A stretch of DNA of 64,000 nt from Stromatinia cepivora (taxonomy: Eukaryota > Ascomycota > Leotiomycetes > Helotiales > Sclerotiniaceae). Location: contig RCTD01000020.1 of NCBI GenBank assembly GCA_014898415.1, positions 496,001 through 560,000 on the forward strand, read 5' to 3'. Below, piece after piece: positions 46,078 through 58,524 of this stretch; the stretch's first letter is position 1, and each line of letters begins with the position of its first letter. A program made the translations under genes and the position numbers. Under the pieces are notes generated by a model, which saw only the letters and a list, made by a program, of their open reading frames with translations, ran no database searches and was not told where the DNA came from.

Positions 46078-46964
46078 CACTGATTAGAGTTTGTTGCGTT
46101 ATCTTAAATGAAACCCTTCATGAAACCCTTTATGAAACGAAAATTGAGCAATATTAGAGAGTGGAGTAGTCCTACTAATATATGAGAGCCTTTATAAAGA
46201 GATGATGGACATAATGAAGCTGGTTAACAAAAGTTGTTTCATGAATTGCTCAAAAAAGGAGAAAAGAAAAGATTGCTTTGAAGTCTTAGGGAACACTTTC
46301 TTGCCCACAAAGTATTAATTGAAAGAGGTACTCTGGCTTCAAGAGATTGGCAAGTCTCCTTATTGCCCCTGATAGTAGAATGCGGTGGAATGGACAAGAT
46401 GTATCTCAAACTGTTTGTTCTAAATAAATCAACAGGCATTTATACTTGCTTCAACTATATTGAATGCTTTTTGTGTTTTACTATTGCTGTAAGTATTGGC
46501 ATTGTGCGTATATCCATTATTTTCAAACATTAAATTGATTGTTCGCCGTGCTAGTTCAAAAGATGTTACCTGTAATAGATGAAAGGGGGTAGACAAGCAT
46601 CCAAATCATTTGAACTATTGCATTATTAATACACCTTCATTGTCAAAATTACTGTCTTTGACGGGAGACTACTTCAAGAGTCAAAAATGCTTCACTGTTC
46701 TTTAAAAGTTTCTTGGTATGACCGAGTAACTAGTAGATGGCTGTCACAGATATCTCTCAGTCGGATCCAAATAATTCTACTCCGTTCACAAGATGGCGGC
46801 ACAAAATCAATGAATGTTGTTTTTGCAACTGCTCAAAATGCTCGTTATGCTTCACTCTAAACTACCCACGTGCACGTCTAAACCGCCTATCTTTGCATTC
46901 TCGTGCTTCCGGAATCAACAAGACCTCCTACACCAGTGATCTCGTCACAGTGGCAGATAAATCA
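46078..46964. other. Intergenic region
   Basis: Same-strand spacer between two members of the Cys-exon family. No gene is seen. Confidence 0.45.
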
Positions 46965-47654
46965 TCACTGTTTTTTACGCGGTGATCTCCTAAGCTCCGG
47001 CTCTTGACCACTCTCAAGCTCAGAGGCTGTGATGTGCTGCAGATTCGGTGGTTCAGTGGTCTTGGCATCGCTCGGCTTTCCGGCCTCGATGATCGCGCCC
47101 TTCCCTTCTGTCTGTTTCTTTTGCGGATCTTGAGTACTTGCTGGCTCCATGTCTGCGATGCTCTTCAGATCCTGTTGTCTAGGAGATCTGACAATGCCCG
47201 ATGGCTTTCTAGTTTCTGTAGTTGGATCCCTCACCTTTGTCTGTTTCTCTTCCCATTCTTTCTTACCCTCCAATGCTTCGTCCACTTTTGCGTTTTGAAG
47301 TTCGTCGAAAATCTCCCTTAATTCACTTGACGTTAGTACGATGAATCAATGTAAAGTTCTATGTCATGTTCTGAAGGCTAAATACTATGCAGATTTGGCC
47401 ACAGCAGCTCTAGACTGAGGTTTGAAGAGCACCGGCGGATGGTAAAATTAAATCGAGAGTATTGCTTACCTCACACAGTCTTCACAAATTCTAGACCGTA
47501 TGCTCTGGAACCCAACCTCTTCAAGGTCCACCGCGGCGGTATAGCTGCAATTTACCGAGTCAGTTCCTTGCTGCCATTCGTAACACGGGACACGTGTCGT
47601 GAGCTTAGATGAATCGTGATATCGCGCGCAAGTCTCAATCGTATGGTGGCACAT
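46965..47654 (-). CDS. Small Cys-exon protein, family member 2
   Basis: Encodes 178 aa from exons 47470-47654 and 46965-47316, joined across a 153-nt intron (GTAAGC donor, ACTAACG branch, TTAAG acceptor) in phase 2. Exon 1 again opens with M-C (MCHHTIETCARYHDSSKLTT), contains spaced cysteines (RVPCYEW, SVNCSY) and closes with ICEDCVR at the splice site. Exon 2 is charged and repetitive-looking: EGKKEWEEKQTKVRDPTTET, SPRQQDLKSIADMEPASTQD, AGKPSDAKTTEPPNLQHITA, ending in ELRRSPRKKQ. The C-terminal part is probably disordered. No known domain. Same layout as the neighbour at 45.5-46.1 kb. Confidence 0.6.
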
Positions 47655-50485
47655 GGTGGTTCGAGATAACGATCGATCGATTTGCTTGGGAGTAGAAAAG
47701 TAGAGCTATCACAGTTGGAAGCCAATTCCAAAAGCAATATTCATATACTTAGCTAGGAAGAAAGGAGACAGGGGAGAAGGCGAGTTGTCGAAACTGGCAT
47801 TGCTGTTTTGAAAGATATGGATTCACAGACAGAAATTACATCCTATTTTTTGTTTGTGTTTATTCAAGTTGAATTTCTTGTTAAACTTCAGGGTTCAAAG
47901 GTGTTTGGGGAAAATTCCTCATTCAAAGATAATTTATGACAGCAAGATGACCTAACAATCCTTTTAAGTGGAATTAGTCAGTATGAATGGATACAGTCCT
48001 AATGATTGTTTGCCCCAATGAATAGTTAATAAGAACCTTCTCATATACTACAATGAAAGTTACTCGCACTATTTCTATCCTTTAGTGGATCCATTTGGCT
48101 CTATCATTTGAAAAGATCCACTAAATCATTCGTCAGAAAAACTAGTATTTCCCAATACAAGTTTCCTATATGTATTTCATTTCTTTGAGAAAACCAAAAG
48201 TAGTCATTATGTCATAGCAAAGAAAATTGATAGTCTCATGTAAGATTGAAGATCTAGGACTTAGTAGAACCTCACAACTTTCGAGATGCTTTACTCAATA
48301 CCATAGAACCCTCTCAAATGTACGAGACTCCCATTCTCCAATGATTATTATCCAGCCGTTCCAAATTCGGGATCTAATATGCATATCAATTTTTTTTTTT
48401 GCGTTGTTAGCATCATTCGAAAAAAGGAATTGCTAGTGACATCCATTTAGCGAGCGGAAAAGGGGAATTTTGACATTAAATAGTAAGTGGATATCTCATA
48501 CGCCGAAATCAGCAAAACTTCCTTGTTTTTGTACAATAATTCGAATTCTTTACTGTTGTTTACCGCTAAATAATATTCACTCGAATCTATTTACTGTGCT
48601 CTGAATCATGATTTTCTTTACGCCAGTCATTCCGCCCATCAACATTTTCTTCCTGAAGATCTAAAAGTCTGAGATCTTGGTGAAAAATTTGGAAATCTTT
48701 TTTATATACCTGTATGATTACGCGTAACTCTTTCACTGATCTCATCCCACGAAATTGATTTTCTCGCACTCAGAATACCAAGGGATTACTGGAGGGTGGA
48801 GATTGAGTTTAGCATCGCCCCTTCGGCTGTAGTCATTCTCCCCGCGGCTGAGAAATTCTATATACGTAGCTAATTTCGAAAATGATGGAGAGGCGGGTAA
48901 AATCTAATTTCCCCAGATATTTTTTGCACCATCTATCCAAATTTCCTCTCTATTGACTTGCACGGAATAGGCATGCTGATGGCGAAATTCAGATTCTTCT
49001 ATCGAACGGAATGTCTAGAAATATGCTAGGACAATCAATATCACCGTTGCTGTCTTCTGCTACGTTATCCTTCGCAGCCATCCGTATCATCACCGCAGCT
49101 TCCTCAATAGCGAAAACCTTCAGCACATTACAATTTCCTATCCCCAGGACCCACCCCTCGCACAAAATTTCTAAAAGAGCTATTAATCAATTGAGATCTA
49201 GATCCAACCCCCTACTGACCCACCGCAGTTCCTATCAGCATAAACATAGCATCCTCTCTACACCAACCATCAATACAAATCTTATCTCCTAACATCCACC
49301 CCAGCATATCCTCCCACATCAAGAACTAACAACTAAAACAAAAAATACAAATAGAACATACATAAACAGCGGTACATCAGGATACCACTTATGACAAATG
49401 TTTGTCCGATATATATCCATCTATATTATTGACGAATCACCTCCTCTCGCTGTGTAGAAGGGGCAAGGTGAGAAGGTGTATATGGCTTTAGTAGGATCTT
49501 ACGTAGATTTATTTGGTGAGGGTGATGAGGTGGATGTACGCAGACTTCGAGGTGGAAGGGGCACATTTTGTGGGATAAACCTATTTTCATATAAGAAAAG
49601 TTGGAAGTGGGAAGATGGAGAGTGATGATTTGTGATGTAATAAATGAATGGTTAATAATATAGTCAAACAAATATGAAAAAAAAATTTGATGTGCAGATT
49701 TTGAGGTATGGTTTTGTGCTGACTAGAGAGGATTGAATTAGGCCCAAGTGAAGACTTGGAGTGAGTTGGGTTTTGATAGAAAGATAAAAATTCTTAATCT
49801 CTATTCGACACCATTCCCTATTGAAGATTTAAATGAAATCCTACTGAATAAACACTAAAGCATGACTATACTAAGCTCTCCAGAGAATGACAGAACAATA
49901 TTTAAAGCCCTATAGTATAAACACCAACTGATGACCAAAATTCTAGTCATATTTGAGAAACATAGACTTTTGCCATTATCTACATAACAAATAGTTTTCC
50001 AAGTATCACTTCCGATACCTAGTCTTTCAATAACCACCTGAAAGCCAATCTGAATAATAAACGAAGAACCTCAAACTCATGAGGAAGAATATGCTGGTAC
50101 ATTCGGAATGTTCTTCCATTTTATATCGAAACCTGCATATCAAAGTATCTTGTCCAAGCTGAAAGAATGTAGTTACTTTTGTATAGTTTACTTCCTTTCC
50201 TGGCCTTCCGCATTGTGAATTCATAATGAAGAGGATATTATAAGTGATCTTTGATTCAGATTCACCCTTTGTAGTCTCATCTCGTCTCTAACATTATTCA
50301 TTCTTGTTCAATGAAATAATATACTCTTTTTGATCAATAACATAACTCACATTTCCATATACTCTCAAAGATAATAATACCCAAGAAATCAAAGATCCGT
50401 CAACTATAAAAAAACAGAATATCTATATATATATATAAAGCGAACACAAGAACCCACATATTAAAAAATCCCAAGAAAATCAAAA
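47655..50485. other. Gene-poor 2.8 kb region
   Basis: AT-rich, no supported gene. A 93-codon frame with an ATG at 49011-49292 has a Ser/Ala-rich, moderately hydrophobic start (MLGQSISPLLSSATLSFAAI) but nothing else in its favour. The AT dinucleotide run near 50422-50438 is a simple repeat. Confidence 0.4.
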
Positions 50486-51034
50486 ATGGATACTCCAAGC
50501 ACAGAAGCCACCAGCGAAAAATGCATAGTAAACAGATTTAAACGCCTAAGATGCAATCATTATGATGAAGAGCTCAATTGCCGTTGTGGGAAACATCGGT
50601 ATGGAGATGCATTGGAATATTGTAGGGATCCGATATACAGGATTACGGGAGTGAGACAGGGATATTGCCGTGATTGTATTCAAAAGTAGGTTTTGAGTTG
50701 CTTTTGCATTTGGTGAATATAACTAAACTTTGGTCTTTTTAGTCAGCAAGCGGGACGAAGCAATCAGGGCAATGTTTCGCCTGGGGAATGGGTGATTCAG
50801 CCTATATCTGCCAATAGCGGCACTCAGATGCCACTTCAAACAATACATCGATCCCAGTATTCGACTAATCAGTCTCTTGCTCAAGCTTCCGTAACAGCAG
50901 TATCACTACCATCACCTCCAACTCCAACTCCACCAGCGATGCTACCAAATCAAGCAAATCCAGATACAGGACAAACAAGAACGAGAACCCATAAAGGATT
51001 TTGGACGAGGATTTGCAGATGTTTTTGTTTTTAG
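50486..51034 (+). CDS. Small Cys-exon protein, family member 3, Cys-rich C-terminus
   Basis: Encodes 163 aa from exons 50486-50685 and 50743-51034, joined across a 57-nt intron in phase 2. Exon 1 has RFKRLRCNHYDEELNCRCGK, then DALEYCRDPIYR and ends in GYCRDCIQ at the junction, the same C-x2-C-at-splice-site arrangement as the two genes at 45.5 and 47.0 kb. Exon 2 is polar and proline-rich (SPGEWVIQPISANSGTQMPL; AVSLPSPPTPTPPAMLPNQA) and ends GFWTRICRCFCF. This C-terminal Cys cluster behind aromatic/basic residues would suit S-acylation, tethering an otherwise soluble protein to a membrane; that is inference. No known domain. It lies on the opposite strand from its relatives. Confidence 0.6.
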
Positions 51035-52915
51035 CATATTCGGTAATATGGTGCCATTGGCTAGGATTTTTGAGCCCGGTTTCATAGTGGAAGAGAAATC
51101 GGAAAAGAAAATGCGTGGATGCCTCACACTTCTTCATGATCAATGGGCAAAGAATATATCGATGCTGGAACTTATGTTTCCGCAAGGCGCAGTGAGGGGT
51201 GGATACGGCATGATTTTCTTTCCGTAAGCGACACAGGATCCAACCAATAATATACAATCATCCCCATCCCACCAAAGACAGACTTAAAGCCAAACTCCCG
51301 AGGATATCGGATATCTCGAGGTCAAACCAGCCTTATTATACTTTTAAATCGATCAACTAATCAAACTACCAACATTGGGCATTTGTCGATCTAAAAGCCT
51401 AAAACTTTAGTTACCCGGATTGCGTGCAGGGCTGTCTTTCTACTCGGTCTTCTGCCGATGATTCCATCTTCTAAAACTTAGCCTGTGAATATCCTTCATC
51501 TATAATATATAATATTTTAAAAGGCTTCTCAAGCCTTGAAATGCCATTTCTCTATTTAACCGCTAACGTGGCGGTTGAAATATTACACAGTAGTCTCTAA
51601 CCGGGCATTGGTTTGATAAATGATGCGGATATCCCGTTTTCTCGTGGCGCAGTGGCATTAAATACTAGGTATCTTCATATATGCGGCTCTGTCGAAGGCT
51701 GAGGTAGTGTATACGGGAAACTAGTTACACATAAATATGACGGTTGTAAGTTTGTTTGATTTTGTACGGTGGTAGGGGGAGTTTGATTTAATTGTTTGTA
51801 TGGTGATAACGAGCTTTATTTCTCCTTCGGTCAGCCCCCATGTACGAACGAGTGCGTCATCGTCATCCATTCGCTTTTTTAAGCCAAAGTTTATATGTTG
51901 CAGAAGTTGGTCATTTATTGCAGGGGGGAGCCTCTCAGCCAGAACAATGGGTGCAACATTATGATAAGGTTTGTATGAACATTCGAGAGGTTGGGAGAAA
52001 GGAGAAGAATAAAATACCTAGTAAATATATATATATATAAATATATTTAATTAGAAGATGGGTATGAAGGAATTACTTTTAGTATTTGAGTTATCAATTA
52101 ATCAAATACCTAGTCATCATTTTGAAATCATCATTCATCACCCACCCGAAATCTCAACGAGGTGTTGTGTGTCAGTAAAGTCTTAAAAAGCTTCATGAGG
52201 TGGTATCACGAGTCCCCAGATTCGACCCATTGTGTCACGGTTCTTCAAAAAATAATAACCCAATTTCAAATCCCAGCGCTACGAATAATATTCTTCCAAT
52301 ACTTCAAGGTTTTCATTGTCGAGATAGGTACCCAAGGAGGAGGAGTCTTAGACGCCCGAAAGATATCTGTTCTGTCTGTGGTTATCAAATTGCTTCTGTT
52401 GAGTTGCGGGTTGCAGAAAAATTATGTACACTGGCGCAAATTTCATGTCCACTTTCATCCGAAGTCCCCGCAGTCATAATCGCTTGATTACCTTATAATT
52501 TGAAGAATCACCCCTCACTGTCAAAAGCTTCTCATCAGCATCATCGGGAGATTTAATTATTCATTTACTAAAACTATATAAATATTCTTGGGTACCACGA
52601 GATGTACATATAAACTATTTGGCGCATGAGGCTGTGGAACCAACCACACACAAATCCTAATCGCTATATTCACTACGAAAGGTCGTGTCAAAGCATCAGC
52701 AAAGCCTCGATCGAACAGGGCTCTTCTTCCTATTTTCCAAGTAATCCTCCAACTCTAACTCCAACCCCCACCAACAAATAACAACTTCTTTTTCTCATTA
52801 TCTTATTAATCTTTTACAACCTACGAATCTATTCACAAACATATTCTGTTGTCTACGGAAACATATACAATTTACCCTTACTTTTTGGCAATAACTACAG
52901 GGTAACCAAAACGAA
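51035..52915. other. Intergenic region upstream of the DUF3824 gene
   Basis: No supported gene. A coding-like segment with DICSVCGYQIASVELRVAEK (about 52358-52417, plus) is visible but has no start or splice context. The pyrimidine-rich stretch at 52730-52880 fits the promoter/leader of the next gene. Confidence 0.45.
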
Positions 52916-55900
52916 ATGCCTGAAAGAGTTGTTCGCAGCTCTCATCATGACCGAGAGGTCGACTATTATTCCTCCGATGATGAGCGGTCATCTTATGGTC
53001 GATCTAAACCAAATGGTAGCACTTATCGCACTGTCCAACGTTATCGAGTCACACCAAGTCGAGGTGAAGAAGTAGATGATACTCGATCCGTTCGTTCTTC
53101 TCATCGAGAGTACGAAAATCGACAAGGAGATCGAATCGAAGTGGATCGTCGAGTCGAAATTGATCGCGAACGTGAAAGATATGATCCAGAGCCACGACGA
53201 ACCGAGCGCATCGAGGTGGACAGAAGAGTTGAGGTTGATCGCGAGAGATATGATTCGGAGCCAAGACGAACCGAACGTGTCGAAGTTGATCGCAGAGTGG
53301 AGGTTGACCGCGAGCGATATGAACCCGAAAGACCTCGATCATCTATCGATTATGACCGAGCCGTCGAATACCAGAGAACTACAGTTGAGCGGGCTAGAGA
53401 ACCCGAACGTGAAAGAGACCGCACTAGAACAGTAGTTTATGAGCGGGAGCGGGAACGAAGCGGTAGCCCCTTACCTTGGGAACGGCGCCGCAATGATAGA
53501 CCATGGGAAACGGAACGGGACGTTCGGGAAACCCGTGAGACCGATGTTGCAGTCGAGAAAACAATAGCTCGACGTCATAATGAACCATATGAACTCGAAA
53601 GATACTCGCGAGAGACAGAATACTATGATCGACCAGAACCTACCCCACCACCAATTATCATTCGTCAAAGAGCTCCGGAACCTCAACAAATTATTGTTCA
53701 AGAAGCGCCAAGCCCCGCTCCAATTATTATACCACAACCTTCGCCGGAACCACAACGTATTGAAGTTATTGAAAGAAAGACCGAAGTACAACAGGAAATT
53801 GTTCCACGACCAGAGCCACGCAGGGAAGAAGATGAATACTATTATCGCAGAGATGTTCGTGAGATTGGCGGGAGAAGAGACAATGAAATGGCCTATGATC
53901 GCCGAGATGGTCGTTACGATGATGGATACGAAAGTGAAGACTATATCGTACGAAAGAAGGTTGTCAAAAGAGAAGCGCGCAGCCGTAGTCATAGTCCTCA
54001 TCATAGAAGACATTTGGCCGAAGGTGCTTTAGCTGGGGCTGGTGCAGCTGCTCTGTTAGCCAACCATAGGGAAAAACAAGGAGTTGAAACATCTCATCGT
54101 GGCAGATCAGTCATTGGTGGGGCTGCTTTGGGTGCGATTGGTGCCGAAGTAGTTACAAGAGCACGCAGTCGATATCGCGATAGTCGAGAAGATAGAAGTA
54201 GATCAAGATCAAGATCAAGCAGTCCACATGGTCATCATAAATTGAAGACTGCCCTTGGTCTTGCTGCTGCTGCGATTGCCGCTGGAGCTGCTGTTAAGTA
54301 TGCCCAGAATCGAACTGCAAACAAGGAGGAATTAGTTCGCGGTCGAAGCCGACAAAGAAGTATGTCTCGTGGTCGACGATATTCTGATGGTGATGAATAT
54401 TGGTCCGACGAGGAGTACGAAAAGCGTACTATACGAACACGAACACGAAGCAGGAGCAAGAGCAGGAGCATACATGCTGACCCAGCACGTCGTAAGAAGT
54501 CTATGGCAAGGGCCGGAGCTGGAGCTGCTATAGCCGCTGGTGTCGCAGAGCACTTCCGAAACAAATCTCGCAAACGTAGTGGACAACGATCCCAGTCACG
54601 AGTACGAACTGCTGCGGAAATTGCTGGATCGGGTCTTGCAGGTGCTGCAGTGGCCGGATTATACGAGAATAGAAAAGCTAAGCAGGAGGCTGACGAAGAT
54701 GATGAGCATGAGAGACGAGAGGGAGGGAGAAGTAGAACTAGGAGCAGAACTAGGTCGAGAGCCAGATCTACTGGAGTTTATTCCGATCCAGGTGTTGACC
54801 CAGAATTAGGCATGGTTCAGTACGGTACTGAACCCGTATCCACGCACCAGCAGCCGACACCATACGATCGACCTAACGAACACGATTCAGCTGTCGCAGC
54901 GGCCGCAGCTGGAGCTGCTTACGGTGCTTCCCGACGTAGTCGAAGTCGATCCCATCAACGCAGACGAGATTCATCGAGCGACGATGAAAAACGACCACGA
55001 CCACGAAGTAGAAGCCGGAGCAGGGTCCGAGATCTAGCTGCTGGTGCGTTGGGTACGGGTGCGGCCGCTATTGGGATCGATCAATACAGAAAGAGGAAAG
55101 AGAAGAAGGAAAAGAAAGAGAAAAAGGACGCAGAAAATCATGAGCGTGAGCGCGAACGAAGACGTGAGGACCCCCAGCACTCAAGATCAAGTTCCCGTTC
55201 GGTATCACCGTCGGAAATAAGATCGTCTTTATCCAAAAGATTTTCGAATCTCATTCCTAAAACCCCTCAATGATTATGTATTTTCATTTTCATGTCTATA
55301 GATACTTCAAATATCTGTTAAATCATTTGTTCGAGTGGCTCGACATCATGTATCTCTTTCTTTTATACTGACATCCATTTTTAATCAGGCTATGAAGACG
55401 AAGCATCACCTGAAAGTTACTACACAAATTTCCGTGATGATACATATTCTCCTTCGCCTCCTCACGCTTCCGGTGGTTCATACTATCCTGACAACAATCA
55501 ATTCCCACCACCTCCTACCTCAGCCCCACAAGGTTTCACCCATCATGGAAATCAATCTACACCTTTTGTTAATGAAATACCTCCTATTCCTCCTTACAAT
55601 CCTCAAGATTATGCAGGTCAACGTCCTACTACTCATGAAGCTCATGTCAAATACCCACCTTCATCCAGAATTCCTGGTGACAATGTGAGTACTTATCAAT
55701 CTTCGAATTCCGAGCCTCTTATGACAGTACCTCCCCATACAAGAGATAAATCTTATTTCCCTTTTCATGAAACCTCTCCACCTAAAACTGATCATGTTTA
55801 CGACCGGGAGGGTGCGTCTTGCTTCTATCATCCCTTTCCTTCCGTACAACATATTTGTCGTAAATTCATCGATGTACTAATATATATACTTCAACAGATC

Positions 55901-56532
55901 GTCTAAACAACTCAACGCCTACACCGCCCCTGACTCCAATTGAAGCTACCCCTTCGAACAAATCCGTCATGTTCGCCCCTCTCTCCCCTACCTCTTCCCG
56001 TCGCTTAGAACGTATCCGCAATTCCAAAGCAGATCAATCAACCTCCACAGTTAATACGTATGAGCAACCGAACCCATCCTCTGACCGTCGTTATCGCAGG
56101 AGAAGAAGAAACAACTCTGATCCCTCTTCTGATCGTCCTTCAAGGCCTCGTAAACATCGTAAGCACAAGAGGGGAAAAACTAGTGATCAAAGTGCTAGTG
56201 AGAAGAGTGAGGTTAGTGATGAGGATGTTGAAGTGCTACCGGAGAGGTTTGATAAAGAAGGAAAACCTTTGGATAGGGATGCGAGTAGAGAGAGGGATAT
56301 AGCGAAGGAATTTGGTGGTGGAAATGAAATCGTCGAGAGGGTTGTGAGGGGTGTTGGGGAGGTAGTTGCGGGTAAACAAACGTGGGGGGATTTATTGATG
56401 GGTTTTGTTAAGGAGGGAGGATTGGCTGGTGGTTCGGCTACGGATTTATCGGTTGATGAGAGGGAGAGATCAAGGGATAGGGGAAGGAAGGATAAGAGAA
56501 GTAGGAGCAGAGGTGGAGAAAGGGATTATTAG
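52916..56532 (+). CDS. DUF3824-domain protein, highly charged
   Basis: Encodes about 1101 aa from exons 52916-55163, 55389-55811 and 55898-56532. The first 300 residues are Arg/Glu-rich with three near-identical tandem repeats of RRTERIEVDRRVEVDRERYD type (about residues 75-145). A PPIIIRQRAPEPQ proline region follows. The middle alternates RS/SR-rich basic segments with short Gly/Ala helices (EGALAGAGAAALLANH; GGAALGAIGAEVVTRARSR; LGLAAAAIAAGAAVKYAQNR; AGAGAAIAAGVAEHFRNKSR), the pattern typical of DUF3824 proteins. The C-terminus is Pro/Tyr-rich (YSPSPPHASGGSYYPDNNQF) and then highly charged, ending RSRSRGGERDY. The first junction (AGAC | GCTATG) restores ERRRYEDEASPES. The 225-nt intron it removes is itself open for 37 codons, so an alternative C-terminus is possible. 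Role unknown; the Gly/Ala helices could be membrane-associating. Confidence 0.8.
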
Positions 56533-57215
56533 GACCTGTGGGTATACACATGGGTTGGATCTCGGAGTCGTGATTTCGTTTCCTCTTTTTTTCTTTTTAC
56601 TTTTTTGATCTTCTCTTTCCTTGGGATGGATGGCTAATGATTTACGGCCGAGGAAATACCATTCATACTACCAATGTTTTTCTTCTTCTTTTGCTTCACA
56701 GTTACCTTGTTTCTTTCTTCGTTGGATTTTCTGGTTGGATTTTTTGTGCTGTTTGGTTTTTTTGTGCTGTTTGGTTTTTTTACATTGGATTTTTTTTTCA
56801 TGCGTTTTTCATGCGTTTTTATGATTATGATATTGATATTTATGAGAGATTTCATATTATATCATATGGTGGATGGGCTATGATATGTTATGGAATGCGA
56901 AATGGAAATGGATATGAATACGAATTTTTTTGGATTCGGATACCCCGATAGGATAGGAGAGGATGAGAGATGATATAGAATATGAATGAATATGAATGAT
57001 TTTTTTTTTTTTTTTTTGCAAAATTGGAAATCTGGATGTTTATATGTATGTGTGTATGTGATTTATTGGGTTGATTGATTGGGTAAATTTTGAATATATG
57101 TATATGTGTATGATTTTGGTATATGGGCCTTCCCTCCCATTCGCTATGCTATGCTATGCTGTGCTATCTATGTAAATGTTGGACCATGGGCCTGGGTATC
57201 ATCGCTCAAAAAATG
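56533..57215. other. Intergenic region between convergent genes, T-rich repeats
   Basis: Holds direct repeats TTTTTTGTGCTGTTTGG (twice, about 56742-56778), CATGCGTTTTT (twice, 56800-56821), a run of about 18 T at 57000-57018, and GCTAT repeats at 57143-57168. No gene is seen. Confidence 0.6.
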
Positions 57216-58438
57216 CTAATATAATGACTGCTTTTCTAAATGGATCAGACCGTTCGCTGGCTGCAGACAAAGAGGTTAGTTAGTAGGTAAACTCATGCTT
57301 TAGGATAGAGATATCCCAGATGAAAAGTAAAGGATACACATACCGGAATAAACTGTCTTAATTTAATACCCGCCTGCCCAAATACCGCTGCTGTTTCCGC
57401 ATCCATACTATATCCTTGACTATAGACCACTTCTGATATTCCTACTTGCACGATTTTAATGCTGCATGTTAAACAGGGACATGTATCGCAATACAAGATA
57501 GCGTTTTCTCGGACTCGTTCTCTGCCGGCTTCTAGAAGTGCGTTTTCTTCCGCGTGCAGACAGAGACATGTGCCGAGTCCTACTCCACAACTTCGTCCTT
57601 CGTTACAGCGGGGACAACCTCCTTCTCCGCAGTTTAGTAGACCTCGTGGTGTGCCATTGTATCCGGTTGAGATGACTCGTTTTTCGCGGACCAGAACGCA
57701 TCCCACGCGTCGTTTCATGCAGTTGCTGCGTTGGGCGGCGAGGGATGCTAGTTGCATGAAATATTGATCCCAGCTTGGTCGGAGACGCTCCTCGTTTGTT
57801 AGATCGAGTTTTCCGAGGGTAGCGTACAAATGCGCGAGATCGGATGAGGTGTTGAGGAGACGGATGGTGGCGCGGGATATTAGGGATTGCAGACCGTGTT
57901 GGGGATCGTAGAGGTGCTGGTCGGAGCGGAGGAGGAAGTCTTCGAGGGTTGGGGGTGGAGTGGGTGGGTCGGGGGTGAGTGGGTTGGGTCGTGTTTGGAA
58001 TCTTTTCCAGCGGATCGAGACGGGGGCGTCGACGCTGACGAGGATGAAGAAGGGGCGTCGGAGGAGGGCGTCGAGGATTGCTTCCGTGTAGATGTTGGTT
58101 GTTACCCAGCGTTCGCACCAGCGCTTGGTTACGAAGTCGAGGAGGTCGGAGGTGCTTGTGAAGGTGTATTGGGATTGTGATTGAGGTACTGGCTTTCGGC
58201 TTACTGTTATGACGTTTTCTTCAGTATCTGATTCTCCGTTTGTGATACCATTGGTTATTCGAGTAGAACTATTGTTGCTCTGCTCTGGTCGGAGGTAAAG
58301 GTGAGTGAAGCCATGGTGCTCTACAAGATATTGTGCTATTGTGCTTTTGCCAGCACATATTCCTGTCGCAAAGTTAAATGATTTATTAGGTGAATTAGCT
58401 TGGGATATTCACTTACCTCCACAAAGACCTATTAACAT
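57216..58438 (-). CDS. dcd1: Deoxycytidylate (dCMP) deaminase with N-terminal P-loop domain
   Basis: Encodes 361 aa from exons 58417-58438, 57344-58362 and 57216-57260. The enzyme deaminates dCMP to dUMP, the feed for thymidylate synthesis, with a catalytic zinc. The deaminase half starts near RPSWDQYFMQLASLAAQRSN and shows GCVLVREKRVISTGYNGTPR, the Cys-rich insertion NCGEGGCPRCNEGRSCGVGL, then CLHAEENALLEAG (zinc ligand His277, proton-shuttling Glu279) and CDTCPCLTCSIKIVQVGISE (two zinc cysteines in PCLTC). The N-terminal half starts MLIGLCGGICAGKSTIAQYL, a Walker-A P-loop of nucleotide-kinase type interrupted by the first intron; fungal dCMP deaminases are known to carry such an extension. 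The last exon gives PANGLIHLEKQSLY, replacing the read-through end. Introns are 54 and 83 nt. The start lies 86 bp from the divergent plus-strand exon at 58525. Confidence 0.9.
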
Positions 58439-58524
58439 AATTATAAAATCTGTTTCTCTTGACTGAAACTAGAACTTTTTGCACAGCTTGAACACAATTG
58501 TTGGTTTTTCCCAATTGTGCGAAA

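Noticed and set aside
49011..49292. 93-codon frame with Ser/Ala-rich start
   Set aside because: No domain, no neighbours in support, and late sequence is simple Thr/Ser/His composition.
52190..52245. tRNA-like B-box (GATTCGACCC)
   Set aside because: No matching A-box, acceptor stem or anticodon arm could be folded around it.
53471..54013. 180-codon antisense frame with hydrophobic composition
   Set aside because: Mirror of the Arg/Glu-rich DUF3824 coding strand; composition is explained by the sense codons.
57603..58118. 171-codon minus-strand frame rich in Pro/Arg
   Set aside because: Alternate frame of the dCMP deaminase exon, whose own frame carries the conserved motifs.
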